Under the pieces are notes generated by a model. The model ran no database searches. It was not told the DNA's origin and worked only from the letters and a program-made list of their open reading frames with translations. Shown here piece by piece: positions 20,168 through 29,602 of a DNA stretch of 64,000 bases. Made by a program: the position numbers and the translations under genes. Numbering within the stretch: the stretch's first letter is position 1; every line of letters starts with the position of its first letter. The stretch comes from Albidovulum marisflavi (lineage in GTDB: Bacteria > Pseudomonadota > Alphaproteobacteria > Rhodobacterales > Rhodobacteraceae): the NCBI RefSeq assembly GCF_025751435.1, contig NZ_JAOWKY010000005.1:1-64000 (forward strand). The letters run 5' to 3'.

Positions 20168-21970
20168 ATGACTGCTTATCCTTATGAAGTTCACGAATAC
20201 GATGTCGTCGTCGTGGGGGCCGGCGGTGCGGGGCTGCGCGCGACGCTGGGCATGGCGGAACAGGGGCTCCGCACAGCCTGCGTGACCAAGGTCTTCCCCA
20301 CGCGCTCGCACACGGTTGCGGCACAGGGCGGCATTGCCGCGAGCCTTGGCAATATGGGGCCGGACAGCTGGCAATGGCACATGTACGACACCGTCAAGGG
20401 GTCGGACTGGCTGGGTGACACGGACGCGATGGAATACCTCGCGCGTGAAGCTCCGAAGGCGGTTTATGAGTTGGAGCACTACGGCGTTCCGTTCAGCCGG
20501 ACCGAACAGGGCAAGATCTATCAGCGTCCCTTCGGTGGCCACACCACCGAGTTCGGCGAAGGGCCCCCGGTGCAGCGCACCTGCGCGGCGGCCGACCGTA
20601 CCGGCCACGCGATCCTGCACACGCTTTACGGCCAGTCGCTGAAGCAGAAGGCAGAGTTCTTCATCGAATACTTCGCCCTCGATCTGATCATCACCGACGG
20701 TGCCTGTACCGGCGTGGTGTGCTGGAAGCTCGATGACGGCACCATGCATGTCTTCAACGCCAAGATGGTCGTCCTGGCGACGGGTGGCTACGGCCGCGCG
20801 TATTTCTCGGCAACTTCGGCGCACACCTGCACCGGCGATGGCGGCGGCATGGTGGCGCGCGCGGGTCTGCCGCTTCAGGACATGGAGTTCGTGCAGTTCC
20901 ACCCGACCGGCATCTATGGATCCGGCTGCCTGATCACCGAGGGTGCCCGGGGCGAGGGCGGGTATCTGACCAACTCGGAAGGCGAGCGGTTCATGGAACG
21001 CTATGCGCCGACCTACAAGGACCTTGCGTCGCGTGACGTGGTGTCGCGCTGCATGACGATCGAGATCCGCGAAGGCCGCGGCGTGGGCGAGGCCAAGGAT
21101 CACATCCACCTGCACCTGAACCACCTGCCGCCCGAAACCCTGCACGAACGTCTGCCGGGGATCAGCGAGTCGGCCAAGATCTTTGCCGGCGTCGACGTCA
21201 CCAAGGAGCCAATCCCGGTGCTCCCGACCGTCCACTACAATATGGGCGGCATCCCCACGAACTACTGGGGTGAGGTGCTGAACCCCACGGCGGACAATCC
21301 CGACAACGTCTTCCCCGGCCTCATGGCCGTGGGCGAGGCGGGCTGCGCTTCCGTCCACGGGGCGAACCGTCTGGGGTCGAACAGCCTGATCGATCTGGTC
21401 GTGTTCGGCCGCGCGGCGGCGATTCGCGCGGGCCAGATCGTGAACCCCGACGCCGCCAACGCCCCGGTGAACAAGGCCGAAGTGGATCGGGCGCTTTCGC
21501 GCTTTGATGGGCTGCGTCATGCCAAAGGTGGCGTGCCGACCGCCGAATTGCGCCTTGAGATGCAGAAGACGATGCAGGCCGACGCGGCCGTCTTCCGCAC
21601 CGACAAGACCCTGGCCGAGGGCGTGGAAAAGATGGGCAAGGTCGCGGCCAAGCTGGACGACCTGAACGTCACCGACCGCAGCCTGATCTGGAACTCCGAC
21701 CTGATGGAGACGCTTGAGCTGACCAACCTGATGCCGAACGCTCTGGCCACGATCGTGGCGGCGGAGGCGCGGAAGGAAAGCCGGGGCGCCCATGCGCACG
21801 AAGATTACCCGAACCGTGACGACGCGAACTGGCGCAAGCATTCGCTGGCGCGGGTCGATGGCGCTCAGGTCACGCTGGACTATCGCGCGGTGCACCTTGA
21901 CCCCCTGACGACCGAGGACGAGGGGGGAATTGACCTGAAGAAGATCGCGCCGAAGGCGAGGGTGTATTGA
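20168..21970 (+). CDS. sdhA: Succinate dehydrogenase flavoprotein subunit
   Basis: 600 residues. It oxidises succinate to fumarate with covalent FAD. The dinucleotide motif [12 protein letters not shown], the FAD-linking histidine in [11 protein letters not shown], the HPTGIY and GARGEGGYL active-site regions and [11 protein letters not shown] are all seen. Of two ATGs six bases apart, the second was chosen because GAGGA stands at proper distance only from it. Confidence 0.97.
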   Translation: MTAYPYEVHEYDVVVVGAGGAGLRATLGMAEQGLRTACVTKVFPTRSHTVAAQGGIAASLGNMGPDSWQWHMYDTVKGSDWLGDTDAMEYLAREAPKAVYELEHYGVPFSRTEQGKIYQRPFGGHTTEFGEGPPVQRTCAAADRTGHAILHTLYGQSLKQKAEFFIEYFALDLIITDGACTGVVCWKLDDGTMHVFNAKMVVLATGGYGRAYFSATSAHTCTGDGGGMVARAGLPLQDMEFVQFHPTGIYGSGCLITEGARGEGGYLTNSEGERFMERYAPTYKDLASRDVVSRCMTIEIREGRGVGEAKDHIHLHLNHLPPETLHERLPGISESAKIFAGVDVTKEPIPVLPTVHYNMGGIPTNYWGEVLNPTADNPDNVFPGLMAVGEAGCASVHGANRLGSNSLIDLVVFGRAAAIRAGQIVNPDAANAPVNKAEVDRALSRFDGLRHAKGGVPTAELRLEMQKTMQADAAVFRTDKTLAEGVEKMGKVAAKLDDLNVTDRSLIWNSDLMETLELTNLMPNALATIVAAEARKESRGAHAHEDYPNRDDANWRKHSLARVDGAQVTLDYRAVHLDPLTTEDEGGIDLKKIAPKARVY

Positions 21971-22488
21971 TGGCCGGACGGGCCATAGCAGCCGCTGCGC
22001 TGGCCTTGGCGCTGGTGGCCTGCGCCGAGGCGCCGATGCCTGGCGGGCCGATCGCGCTGTGCAGCGCGCAATCGGGTCTGACGCTGCGCGCGGCCAAAGC
22101 CCAGATGGCCGGCATGGACGGCCCCGTCGCCGCAACGGCCGAAGAGTCCCGCCAGATCAACGCCTGCCTGGTTGGCGCGGGCGCGCCCGCATTGCAGCGC
22201 GAGGTGACGGTATCCGTTCCGACACCCGAGCGTGAAGGCGCTTCGGTCCTGAGCGAGGGCGCGGGATACTACGGATCAAGCCTGGTCGAGGTGACGATCG
22301 CACCTGCCGACGCGGCACCGGCGTCCTACGTCAAGCCTGCTGCCGGGAAGCTGCCCTTGCCGGAAAGCTACCCGCTCTTGCCCGGCGACGCCGAATTGTG
22401 GGCGACATTGACGCGCGAGCAGCAGGAACGTGCGCTGCTGTTCCTTCAGGACGGGTCCACGATCCGCGCCAGCCTGAGGTCGGACTGA
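21970..22488 (+). CDS. Predicted lipoprotein between sdhA and sdhB (first)
   Basis: 172 residues beginning [21 protein letters not shown], a typical lipoprotein signal with Cys at position 18. Its ATG overlaps the sdhA stop (TGATG). The mature part has a Pro/Ala-rich middle and a C-terminal LTREQQERALLFLQDGSTI segment. Co-transcription with sdh is nearly certain. Similar small proteins sit in the sdh operon of related species as far as I recall, but no function is known to me. Confidence 0.75.
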   Translation: MAGRAIAAAALALALVACAEAPMPGGPIALCSAQSGLTLRAAKAQMAGMDGPVAATAEESRQINACLVGAGAPALQREVTVSVPTPEREGASVLSEGAGYYGSSLVEVTIAPADAAPASYVKPAAGKLPLPESYPLLPGDAELWATLTREQQERALLFLQDGSTIRASLRSD

Positions 22489-22784
22489 TGAGGATCGCGC
22501 CGTTTCTTCTTGCGACGCCCATAGTGCTTGCGGCTTGTGGCCCGATGTCGGTCGAACGGGCGGAAGATGCCTGTTTCGAACGCGCCAGGCTGGCTGCGGG
22601 GCCGCGCGGGTTCGTCGCCGTCGGCGCGGGTTCGGGCGGGGCCGGTACGAAAGCCAGGTTGTCCATTTCCTCGGACTACGTGCTCGGCCGCGACCCGTCT
22701 GCGCTTTACGACGCATGTGTCTACCAGAAATCCGGCCAGCCACCGCGCCAGCCGCTTTACACCCGCCGAGATTGGAAGGGATAA
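22488..22784 (+). CDS. Predicted lipoprotein between sdhA and sdhB (second)
   Basis: 98 residues beginning MRIAPFLLATPIVLAACGP with lipobox LAAC. The start overlaps the previous stop (TGATG). The mature part has two more cysteines (EDACFERAR and YDACVYQKSG) that could pair, and a Gly-rich stretch. Unknown role, co-transcribed with sdhB, which begins 3 bases later. Confidence 0.75.
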   Translation: MRIAPFLLATPIVLAACGPMSVERAEDACFERARLAAGPRGFVAVGAGSGGAGTKARLSISSDYVLGRDPSALYDACVYQKSGQPPRQPLYTRRDWKG

Positions 22785-22787
22785 GTC

Positions 22788-23564
22788 ATGGTCCAGTTCA
22801 CGCTACCGAAGAATTCGACGATCCGGGTCGGCAAGACCTGGCCGAAGCCCGAGGGCAAGAACATCCGCAAATTCCAGATCTACCGCTGGGACCCGGACAC
22901 CGGCGAGAACCCGCGGGTGGACACCTATTTTCTTGATATGGACAAATGCGGCCCGATGGTTCTGGACGCGCTGATCAAGATCAAGAACGAGATCGATCCG
23001 ACGCTGACCTTCCGCCGCTCCTGCCGCGAGGGCATCTGCGGATCCTGCGCGATGAACATCGACGGGCGCAACACGCTGGCCTGCATCTTCGGGCTGGATG
23101 AAGTGAAGGGAGACGTGAAGATCTATCCGCTGCCGCACATGCCGGTGGTGAAGGACCTGATCCCGGACCTGACGCATTTCTACGCCCAGCACGCTTCGAT
23201 CATGCCTTGGCTTGAAACAAAGACGAACCGCCCCGCGAAGGAATGGCGCCAGTCGATAGAGGATCGCAAGAAACTGGACGGGCTCTATGAATGCGTCATG
23301 TGTGCGTCGTGTTCGACTGCGTGTCCAAGCTACTGGTGGAACGGCGACCGCTATCTTGGGCCGGCCGCATTGCTGCACGCCTATCGGTGGATCATCGATT
23401 CCCGCGACGAGGCGACAGGCGAGCGGCTGGATCAGCTTGAGGATCCCTTCAAGCTTTACCGCTGCCACACGATCATGAACTGCGCCAAGACCTGCCCCAA
23501 GGGGCTGAACCCCGCAAAGGCGATTGCCGAGATCAAGAAAATGATGGTCGAGCGGGTGGTGTGA
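22788..23564 (+). CDS. sdhB: Succinate dehydrogenase iron-sulfur subunit
   Basis: 258 residues. It carries electrons from FAD to quinone through three clusters: the [2Fe-2S] site [16 protein letters not shown]...C, the [4Fe-4S] site [12 protein letters not shown] and the [3Fe-4S] site [17 protein letters not shown]. All cysteines are present. Confidence 0.97.
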   Translation: MVQFTLPKNSTIRVGKTWPKPEGKNIRKFQIYRWDPDTGENPRVDTYFLDMDKCGPMVLDALIKIKNEIDPTLTFRRSCREGICGSCAMNIDGRNTLACIFGLDEVKGDVKIYPLPHMPVVKDLIPDLTHFYAQHASIMPWLETKTNRPAKEWRQSIEDRKKLDGLYECVMCASCSTACPSYWWNGDRYLGPAALLHAYRWIIDSRDEATGERLDQLEDPFKLYRCHTIMNCAKTCPKGLNPAKAIAEIKKMMVERVV

Positions 23565-23590
23565 GCGGCGGAGGATCGCCTCTGGCCTTG

Positions 23591-23609
23591 AACGGCCGCT
23601 AGGCCGTTT
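23591..23609 (+). terminator. Weak hairpin after sdhB
   Basis: AACGGCC-GCTA-GGCCGTT followed by TC, 27 bases after the sdhB stop. The stem is good but the T-tract is very short, so termination may be partial. Confidence 0.4.
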
Positions 23610-23656
23610 CCCGACGCCATGCTAGCCTGTCCCTGCGCAATCAGGGAGAGGCAGAA

Positions 23657-24814
23657 ATGTCCGGGAGCATCACGCTTCTCGTCGGCACGACGAAGGGGCT
23701 TTTCCTCGTCGAGGGGGGCAACGACCGCACCGGCTGGTCGGTCTCAGGTCCCCATTGCGACGGCTGGCCGATCAACCACGCCGTGGGCGATGCCGACACC
23801 GGCACGATCTGGGCGGGCGGTGGCGGGGACTGGCACGGCGCAGGCGTCTGGCGGTCGGAGGATGGCGGGCAAAGCTGGGAGCTCAGCAAGCTGACCGCAG
23901 GCCAGATGGACGAATGGGCGGCCAACGACGCCGACTTCGCGGCGATGATCGGCTGGACCGACGCCGAACCGCCTTTTGCCAAGGACTTTGCGCAGGTCTG
24001 GTCCTTGGGGCGGGGGCACGGTACGCTTTATGCCGGAACCAAGCCCGCCAGCTTGATCGCAAGCACGGACGGCGGACAAAGCTGGGCGAAGGTCGAGGGG
24101 TTGTCGAACCACCCCTCGGCCGGAAGCTGGCAGCCGGGGGCGGCCGGGCTTGTCCTTCACACGATCGTCTTCGACCCCGACAAGGCCAGCAAGATCTGGA
24201 TTGCAATATCGGCTGCGGGGGTGTTCGCGACCGAGGATGGCGGCGCGACTTGGGAACGTCGCAACCGGCTGTCGAACGCCGAGGCCTGCCTTCACCACGA
24301 TCACCCCGCAGCCCCGCGGGACGGGGAGACCGGGCACTGCGTCCACAACATGATGCGCGCGCCCGGGGATGGCGATGTTCTCTATCAACAGAATCATCAC
24401 GGGGTCTGGCGCAGTGCCGATGGCGGGCGCAGCTGGGACGATATCACCCCCGGCTTGCCCTCGACCTTCGGATTCCCGATCCGTGTCCATCCGCGCGACC
24501 CGGATACGATCTGGACGCTGCCTTTGAACGGCGACATGGCTGGGCGCTTCCCGCCCGATGCATCCTGTGCCGTCTGGCGGTCGCGCGATGCCGGAAAGAC
24601 CTGGCAGGCGATGCGCGTTGGCCTGCCTCAGAAGGGTTGCTTCTTTACCGTGTTGAGGCAGGCGATGGCGGGGGATACGCGCGATCCGGCTGGCATCTAC
24701 TTCGGCACGAACAGCGGATCTGTCTTCGCCAGCTTTGACGAAGGCGACAGCTGGGCCGAGATCGCCCGGCATCTTCCCACCATTCTGTCGGTTGAGACAT
24801 TGGAACATGCGTGA
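23657..24814 (+). CDS. BNR/sortilin-like beta-propeller protein
   Basis: 385 residues with repeated Asp-box motifs: SEDGGQSWE, STDGGQSWA, TEDGGATWE, SADGGRSWD, SRDAGKTW and FDEGDSW. These mark a sialidase-like or VPS10-type propeller. The first 20 residues show no convincing export signal. The family is often annotated as glycosyl hydrolase or exo-alpha-sialidase, but no catalytic residues can be assigned here. It follows the sdh operon on the same strand. Confidence 0.75.
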   Translation: MSGSITLLVGTTKGLFLVEGGNDRTGWSVSGPHCDGWPINHAVGDADTGTIWAGGGGDWHGAGVWRSEDGGQSWELSKLTAGQMDEWAANDADFAAMIGWTDAEPPFAKDFAQVWSLGRGHGTLYAGTKPASLIASTDGGQSWAKVEGLSNHPSAGSWQPGAAGLVLHTIVFDPDKASKIWIAISAAGVFATEDGGATWERRNRLSNAEACLHHDHPAAPRDGETGHCVHNMMRAPGDGDVLYQQNHHGVWRSADGGRSWDDITPGLPSTFGFPIRVHPRDPDTIWTLPLNGDMAGRFPPDASCAVWRSRDAGKTWQAMRVGLPQKGCFFTVLRQAMAGDTRDPAGIYFGTNSGSVFASFDEGDSWAEIARHLPTILSVETLEHA

Positions 24815-24859
24815 TCCAGATGTCCATCCGCATCCCGAGGATCCAAGGCAGACCGCGTA

Positions 24860-25117
24860 GTGTCGATTGCAGGTTCGATCCGCGATAGCTGGAGGCGCAG
24901 CAAACCGCACTTCAAGCGGCTGCTGGTCCGGGCGAACCGGCTGATTCCGCCTGGACTCCGGCTCCTTCTTGGGGTTGTCCTGATCATTGGCGGCATCTTC
25001 GGATTTCTGCCGATCCTGGGCTTCTGGATGATCCCGCTCGGTGCAGGGCTTGTATGGCTGGACATACGGGCGCTACGGCGGATTGGGCGATCCAAGGGGC
25101 GCGACAATCGGCGCTAG
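24860..25117 (+). CDS. Small membrane protein
   Basis: 85 residues from a GTG start. A basic N-terminus (WRRSKPHFKRLL) is followed by two hydrophobic helices (about 35-50 and 52-66) and a basic tail. It resembles small bacterial transmembrane proteins without known function. It follows the BNR protein by 45 bases. Confidence 0.55.
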   Translation: MSIAGSIRDSWRRSKPHFKRLLVRANRLIPPGLRLLLGVVLIIGGIFGFLPILGFWMIPLGAGLVWLDIRALRRIGRSKGRDNRR

Positions 25118-25173
25118 GTCGATTGCCGGCCAAGCGTCGTGATTCCGGACGCTGGCCGCCCGCGTCCGGGGCC

Positions 25174-25878
25174 TCAGGCGAAGGCGGCTTCTAGCGCGAT
25201 TTCGATCATGTCCCCGAAGCTCCGCTCGCGATCCGCGGCCGGAAGCGCCTCGTGCGTGATCAGGTGGTCCGAAATCGTCAGAACCGCCAACGCCCGCGCG
25301 CCGAGGCGTGCGGCCACGGTATATAGCTCTGCCGCTTCCATCTCGACACAGAGTGTGCCGTGACGCGCCAGCATCTCGTTCAGGTCAGGCCGCTCGTCAT
25401 AGAAGACATCAGCGGAATAGATCCCGCCCACGTGCGTCGGCGCACCCTTTGCCCGCGCGGCAGCCACCGCCTTTTCCAGCAGTCCGTAATCCGCGCAGGG
25501 TGCGAACTGCATCTCTCTGAAATAGCCGCGAGAGGGCGTTGAAAGGGTCGAGGCGGTCATCGCAATCACGATGTCGCGGATCCGCACACGTTCAAGCATA
25601 GCGCCAGCAGATCCGATGCGGATCAGGGTCCTTGCGCCGTATTCTCGGATCAGCTCGTTTGCGTAGATCGAAAGCGATGGCATCCCCATGCCCGATCCAT
25701 GGATCGTCACGCGGTTGCCCTTCCATGTGCCGGTGTAACCCAGCATGCCGCGAACCTCGTTCACGCAGATCGGGTTTTCCAGGAAAGTCTCTGCCGCCCA
25801 TTTGGCGCGACGGGGATCGCCAGGCATCAGGACCGTTTCCGCGATGTCGCCGGGCTTCGCGCCGATATGAGGGGTCAT
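25174..25878 (-). CDS. deoD: Purine-nucleoside phosphorylase, DeoD type
   Basis: 234 residues of the hexameric PNP family. It cleaves purine (deoxy)ribonucleosides with phosphate. Landmarks are PGDPRRAKW (phosphate Arg), [14 protein letters not shown], the nucleoside-binding VEMEAAELY and the catalytic Asp in [10 protein letters not shown]. It is convergent with the plus-strand membrane protein gene and downstream of ecm on the same strand. Confidence 0.93.
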   Translation of the reverse strand: MTPHIGAKPGDIAETVLMPGDPRRAKWAAETFLENPICVNEVRGMLGYTGTWKGNRVTIHGSGMGMPSLSIYANELIREYGARTLIRIGSAGAMLERVRIRDIVIAMTASTLSTPSRGYFREMQFAPCADYGLLEKAVAAARAKGAPTHVGGIYSADVFYDERPDLNEMLARHGTLCVEMEAAELYTVAARLGARALAVLTISDHLITHEALPAADRERSFGDMIEIALEAAFA

Positions 25879-25963
25879 GGCTCGCCTTCCGCTTGAGTAT
25901 CAAGCCATCCTAGCGCCGGGTGCTTGTGCGACAAGACCGATCTTGCCCGCGAAGGCGCCGGAT

Positions 25964-27931
25964 CTATTCGGCGGCCTCGGCTTTCGGTTCTGCCAGCAGC
26001 ACGATATCGCCCATGATCCGGTTCAGCTCGAAATCCTTCGGCGTGTAGACCCGTGCGACGCCCATCCTGCGCATGGCCTCGGCGTCGTCGTCGGGGATGA
26101 TGCCGCCGACGACGACCGGAACATGGGACAGCCCTGCGGCCTGCATTCGCTCCATCACCTCGGCAACCAGAGGAAGGTGGCTGCCCGACAGGATCGAAAG
26201 GCCAACGACATGCGCGGATTCGCTTTCGGCCGCCGCCACGATTTGCGCGGGCGTCAGTCGGATGCCCTCATAATGGATGTCCATGCCGCAGTCGCGCGCG
26301 CGCGCAGCGATCTGTTCGGCCCCGTTCGAGTGGCCGTCAAGACCGGGTTTGCCGACGACGAACTTCAACCTGCGGCCAAGCCGTGTCGACACCGCATCGA
26401 CGGCGGCGCGCAGGTCGTCAAGGCCCTCAGTCCTGTTCGATGGCGATTTCGACACGCCTGTCGGGCCGCGGTATTCGCCGTACACTGCGCGCATCACGCC
26501 TGCCCATTCACCGGTCGTGACGCCCGCTTTCGCACAGGCAACCGAGGCCGGCATGATGTTCTGTCCGTTTTCCGCTGCAAGGCGCAGCGCGGCCAAGGCC
26601 GCTTCGACGGCCCTTTGGTCGCGGGCCGCGCGCCAGGCGTCAAGCCGTGCAACCTGATCGGCCTCGACGGCGGGATCGACGGTCAGGATCGATCCGTCGC
26701 CCGCGGTCAGGGGGGACGCCTCGCCTGCTTGCCAACGGTTCACACCCACTACGACGGTTTCCCCCGCCTCGATCCGGTTCAGCCGGTCGGCGTTCGCCTC
26801 GACCAGGCGCCCCTTCATGTACTCGATCGCGGCGATCGCGCCGCCCATGCCGTCCAGGACCTTCAGCTCGTCGCGCGCGCCGGCTTTCAGCGCCTCGACC
26901 TTGGCGGCAATCACGGGGCTGCCTTCGAAAAGGTCGCCATATTCAAGAAGGTCGGTTTCATAGGCCAGGATCTGCTGCATCCTCAGCGACCATTGCTGGT
27001 CCCAGGGACGGGGAAGCCCGAGGGCCTCGTTCCATGCCGGAAGCTGAACCGCGCGGGCGCGCGCATTCTTCGACAGCGTCACGGCCAATGTCTCAAGCAG
27101 GATGCGGTAGACGTTGTTTTCGGGCTGCTGTTCGGTCAGGCCGAGCGAGTTCACCTGCACCCCGTAGCGGAATCGGCGGTATTTTTCTTCCTCGATGCCA
27201 TAGCGGTCGCGACAGATTTCATCCCAAAGCTCGGTGAAGGCGCGCATCTTGCAAAGCTCGGTCACGAACCGGATGCCCGCGTTCACGAAGAAAGAGATGC
27301 GCCCGACCATCGCGGGGAAGGCGGCCGGATCGACCTTGCCCTTCAGGTCGTCCAGAACCGCGATCCCTGTCGCCAGCGCGAAGGCAAGCTCCTGCTCGGG
27401 CGTGGCGCCTGCTTCCTGCAGGTGGTACGAACAGACGTTCATTGGGTTCCATTTGGGCAGGTTCTCTGCCGTGTAGGCCGCCACATCGGTGATCATCCGA
27501 AGCGAGGGCTTGGGCGGGCAAATATACGTTCCGCGACTTAGATATTCCTTGATGATGTCGTTCTGCACCGTTCCTTGCAGATTTCGAACATCGGCACCCT
27601 GTTCCTCGGCGACCGCGACATACAATGCCAGCAGCCAGGGCGCGGTCGCGTTGATGGTCATGGAGGTGTTCATCTCTTCGAGCGGGATCGCGTCGAAAAG
27701 GGCCCGCATGTCGCCCAGATGGCAAACCGGTACGCCGACCTTGCCAACCTCGCCGCGCGCAAGGTCATGATCGCTGTCATACCCGGTCTGGGTTGGCAGG
27801 TCGAAGGCGACCGAAAGACCCGTCTGGCCCTTGGCAAGGTTCGCACGATAAAGTGCGTTCGACTTCGCGGCCGTCGAATGGCCCGCATAGGTGCGGAAAA
27901 GCCAGGGCTTGTCGCGGGTCGCCTGGGTCAT
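25964..27931 (-). CDS. ecm: Ethylmalonyl-CoA mutase (B12-dependent)
   Basis: 655 residues of the methylmalonyl-CoA mutase superfamily. It rearranges (2R)-ethylmalonyl-CoA to methylsuccinyl-CoA. The catalytic barrel occupies about residues 1-510 (FDLPTQTGYDSDH, NTSMTINATAP), and the C-terminal cobalamin domain has the D-x-H-x-x-G motif (GLDGHSNGAEQI). Ethylmalonyl- rather than methylmalonyl-CoA specificity is inferred from the ccr gene nearby and the length near characterised Ecm. The start MTQATRDKPWLF follows AAGGAGACCGCC. Confidence 0.9.
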   Translation of the reverse strand: MTQATRDKPWLFRTYAGHSTAAKSNALYRANLAKGQTGLSVAFDLPTQTGYDSDHDLARGEVGKVGVPVCHLGDMRALFDAIPLEEMNTSMTINATAPWLLALYVAVAEEQGADVRNLQGTVQNDIIKEYLSRGTYICPPKPSLRMITDVAAYTAENLPKWNPMNVCSYHLQEAGATPEQELAFALATGIAVLDDLKGKVDPAAFPAMVGRISFFVNAGIRFVTELCKMRAFTELWDEICRDRYGIEEEKYRRFRYGVQVNSLGLTEQQPENNVYRILLETLAVTLSKNARARAVQLPAWNEALGLPRPWDQQWSLRMQQILAYETDLLEYGDLFEGSPVIAAKVEALKAGARDELKVLDGMGGAIAAIEYMKGRLVEANADRLNRIEAGETVVVGVNRWQAGEASPLTAGDGSILTVDPAVEADQVARLDAWRAARDQRAVEAALAALRLAAENGQNIMPASVACAKAGVTTGEWAGVMRAVYGEYRGPTGVSKSPSNRTEGLDDLRAAVDAVSTRLGRRLKFVVGKPGLDGHSNGAEQIAARARDCGMDIHYEGIRLTPAQIVAAAESESAHVVGLSILSGSHLPLVAEVMERMQAAGLSHVPVVVGGIIPDDDAEAMRRMGVARVYTPKDFELNRIMGDIVLLAEPKAEAAE

Positions 27932-28066
27932 GGCGGTCTCCTTGATCTTGTGCGTAAGATTATTTCGCAAATGCAGAGATAGGCGACACTTCGTGACCTT
28001 GTCAATTCGCTGCGTTGCGGCATCTGGGGATTTACGTCGACGACGCGACCTGTCACGGTCCCGGTC

Positions 28067-29506
28067 ATGCTTCAGCCGGTGACGCTGCCTCTTTGGCTAT
28101 TCGCGATGATCCTCGTCTTCGCCGGGGTCACTTTCGCGTCGCACTTTCTGTTTCCGTCCGTCCGATGGTTCCTGCGCCGCAGGGTCGAGCGGGCGGTTGC
28201 GCGGCTGAATGCGCGGCTGGAGCGCCCGATCGAGCCGTTCAAGCTTATGGCGCGCTCGGACATGATTGTCCGGCTGACGCATGACCCAAAAGTGGCGGAA
28301 GCCATCGCCGCCGAAGCGCAAGAGACCGGCATTCCCGAGACGGTGTTGCTGGAGCGCGCGCGTCGGTATGCGCGCGAAATCGTTCCGGGGTTTTCGGCGC
28401 TCGTCTATTTCGGCTTTGCCGCGCGGGCGGCCAAGTGGCTTGCCAGGTTGATCTACCGTGTCCGCATCGGCCAGTTCGATACCGACGCGTTCCGCGACAT
28501 CGACAAGAAGGCCACGGTGGTCTTCGTCATGAACCACCGCTCGAACATGGACTATGTTCTTGTCACCTACCTGGCGGCAAGCCGGTCCGCGCTGTCCTAC
28601 GCGGTGGGGGAGTGGGCGCGCGTCTGGCCGCTTTCCTGGCTGATCCGGGCGTCGGGCGCGTACTTCATCCGCCGTCGATCGGGCAATACGCTCTATCGCC
28701 GCGTCCTTGCGCGCTATGTGCAGATGGCGACCGCCGAGGGCGTGACCCAGGCGATCTTTCCCGAAGGCGGGCTGAGCCTTGATGGAAGGGTCGGCAGGCC
28801 CAAGCTTGGCATCCTGTCCTACATACTCGATGCCTATCGCCCCGGCGGGCGGGACGTGGTCTTCGTTCCGGTGTCCCTGGCCTATGACCGCATCATCGAG
28901 GACCGGGTCCTGACGGCGGCCCATGCCGCCGGAGTGCGCCGCTTTCGCGCCCCGCTTGGCTCGATCCTTCTCTTTCTCGGGCGCCAGGTGCGGCGCATGC
29001 TGACAGGGCGCTTTGAAAAGTTCGGCGTCGCCTCGGTCAGCTTCGGGACGCCGCTGTCCCTGGCCTCTTTTCTGTCCAAGTCCCAGGACAACGTGACCGC
29101 GGAACTGGCGGACGAACTGATGCGGCGCATCGCGCAGAATGTCTCGGTACTGCCTGTTCCGCTGTTCTGCGCGGCCCTGGGCCAGGACATCGACCTGACC
29201 TTGGACCGGATATCGGAGCGGGCAGAGGACCTGGTGCAACGTCTGGCTGCGGCTGGTGCGCATCTGGATCTTCCCGACGGGTCGTCGCGAGCTGCCATGA
29301 TCAGTGCGATCGACATCCTGTCGCTGCGCAAGGTCGTTCGGCGTCAGGGTGATCGCATCGTCGTGCCACTGAAGGACAGGGCACTGATCGGTTTCTATGC
29401 CGCTCCCGTGTGGCAGCATCTTTGTGCAGGCGCGGCATTGTCGCAGGGAAATATGAGCGTCAAAAGCGCAAGTCGGAAGCAACCGGGACATAAAATTACA
29501 AAATAG
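28067..29506 (+). CDS. PlsB-like acylglycerol/glycerol-3-phosphate acyltransferase
   Basis: 479 residues. An N-terminal membrane helix (about 5-28) is followed by an acyltransferase domain with the H-x4-D block in NHRSNMDYVLV and the FPEGGLSLDGR block. Membrane acyltransferase of phospholipid synthesis, probably acylating glycerol-3-phosphate or a related acceptor. It is divergent from ecm and followed by ccr 96 bases later. Shorter than E. coli PlsB (about 800 residues). Confidence 0.85.
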   Translation: MLQPVTLPLWLFAMILVFAGVTFASHFLFPSVRWFLRRRVERAVARLNARLERPIEPFKLMARSDMIVRLTHDPKVAEAIAAEAQETGIPETVLLERARRYAREIVPGFSALVYFGFAARAAKWLARLIYRVRIGQFDTDAFRDIDKKATVVFVMNHRSNMDYVLVTYLAASRSALSYAVGEWARVWPLSWLIRASGAYFIRRRSGNTLYRRVLARYVQMATAEGVTQAIFPEGGLSLDGRVGRPKLGILSYILDAYRPGGRDVVFVPVSLAYDRIIEDRVLTAAHAAGVRRFRAPLGSILLFLGRQVRRMLTGRFEKFGVASVSFGTPLSLASFLSKSQDNVTAELADELMRRIAQNVSVLPVPLFCAALGQDIDLTLDRISERAEDLVQRLAAAGAHLDLPDGSSRAAMISAIDILSLRKVVRRQGDRIVVPLKDRALIGFYAAPVWQHLCAGAALSQGNMSVKSASRKQPGHKITK

Positions 29507-29568
29507 CCGCCAAAACCTATTGCAATATTACCGCGCCGATCCTATTCCATGCCTTGAGACTGCATTGA

Positions 29569-29583
29569 TTCTGCGATGCGGCA
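29569..29583. promoter_or_regulatory. 15-mer shared with the mcl2 leader
   Basis: TTCTGCGATGCGGCA, 20 bases before the ccr ATG, matches the mcl2 upstream 15-mer with one change. A TTGCAATATT element 47 bases further upstream resembles the TTTGCAAA-type sites described for RamB-like regulators of acetate genes. Inference only. Confidence 0.4.
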
Positions 29584-29602
29584 AGAACATCAGGAGAGGT
29601 AG

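Noticed and set aside
19766-22135. A 789-codon open frame antiparallel to sdhD and sdhA
   Set aside because: It is the antisense shadow of highly biased GC-rich codons; the plus-strand frames carry full sdh motifs.
29507-29602. Search for a B12 riboswitch before ccr or ecm
   Set aside because: The gaps are too short and no B12-box-like sequence was seen.
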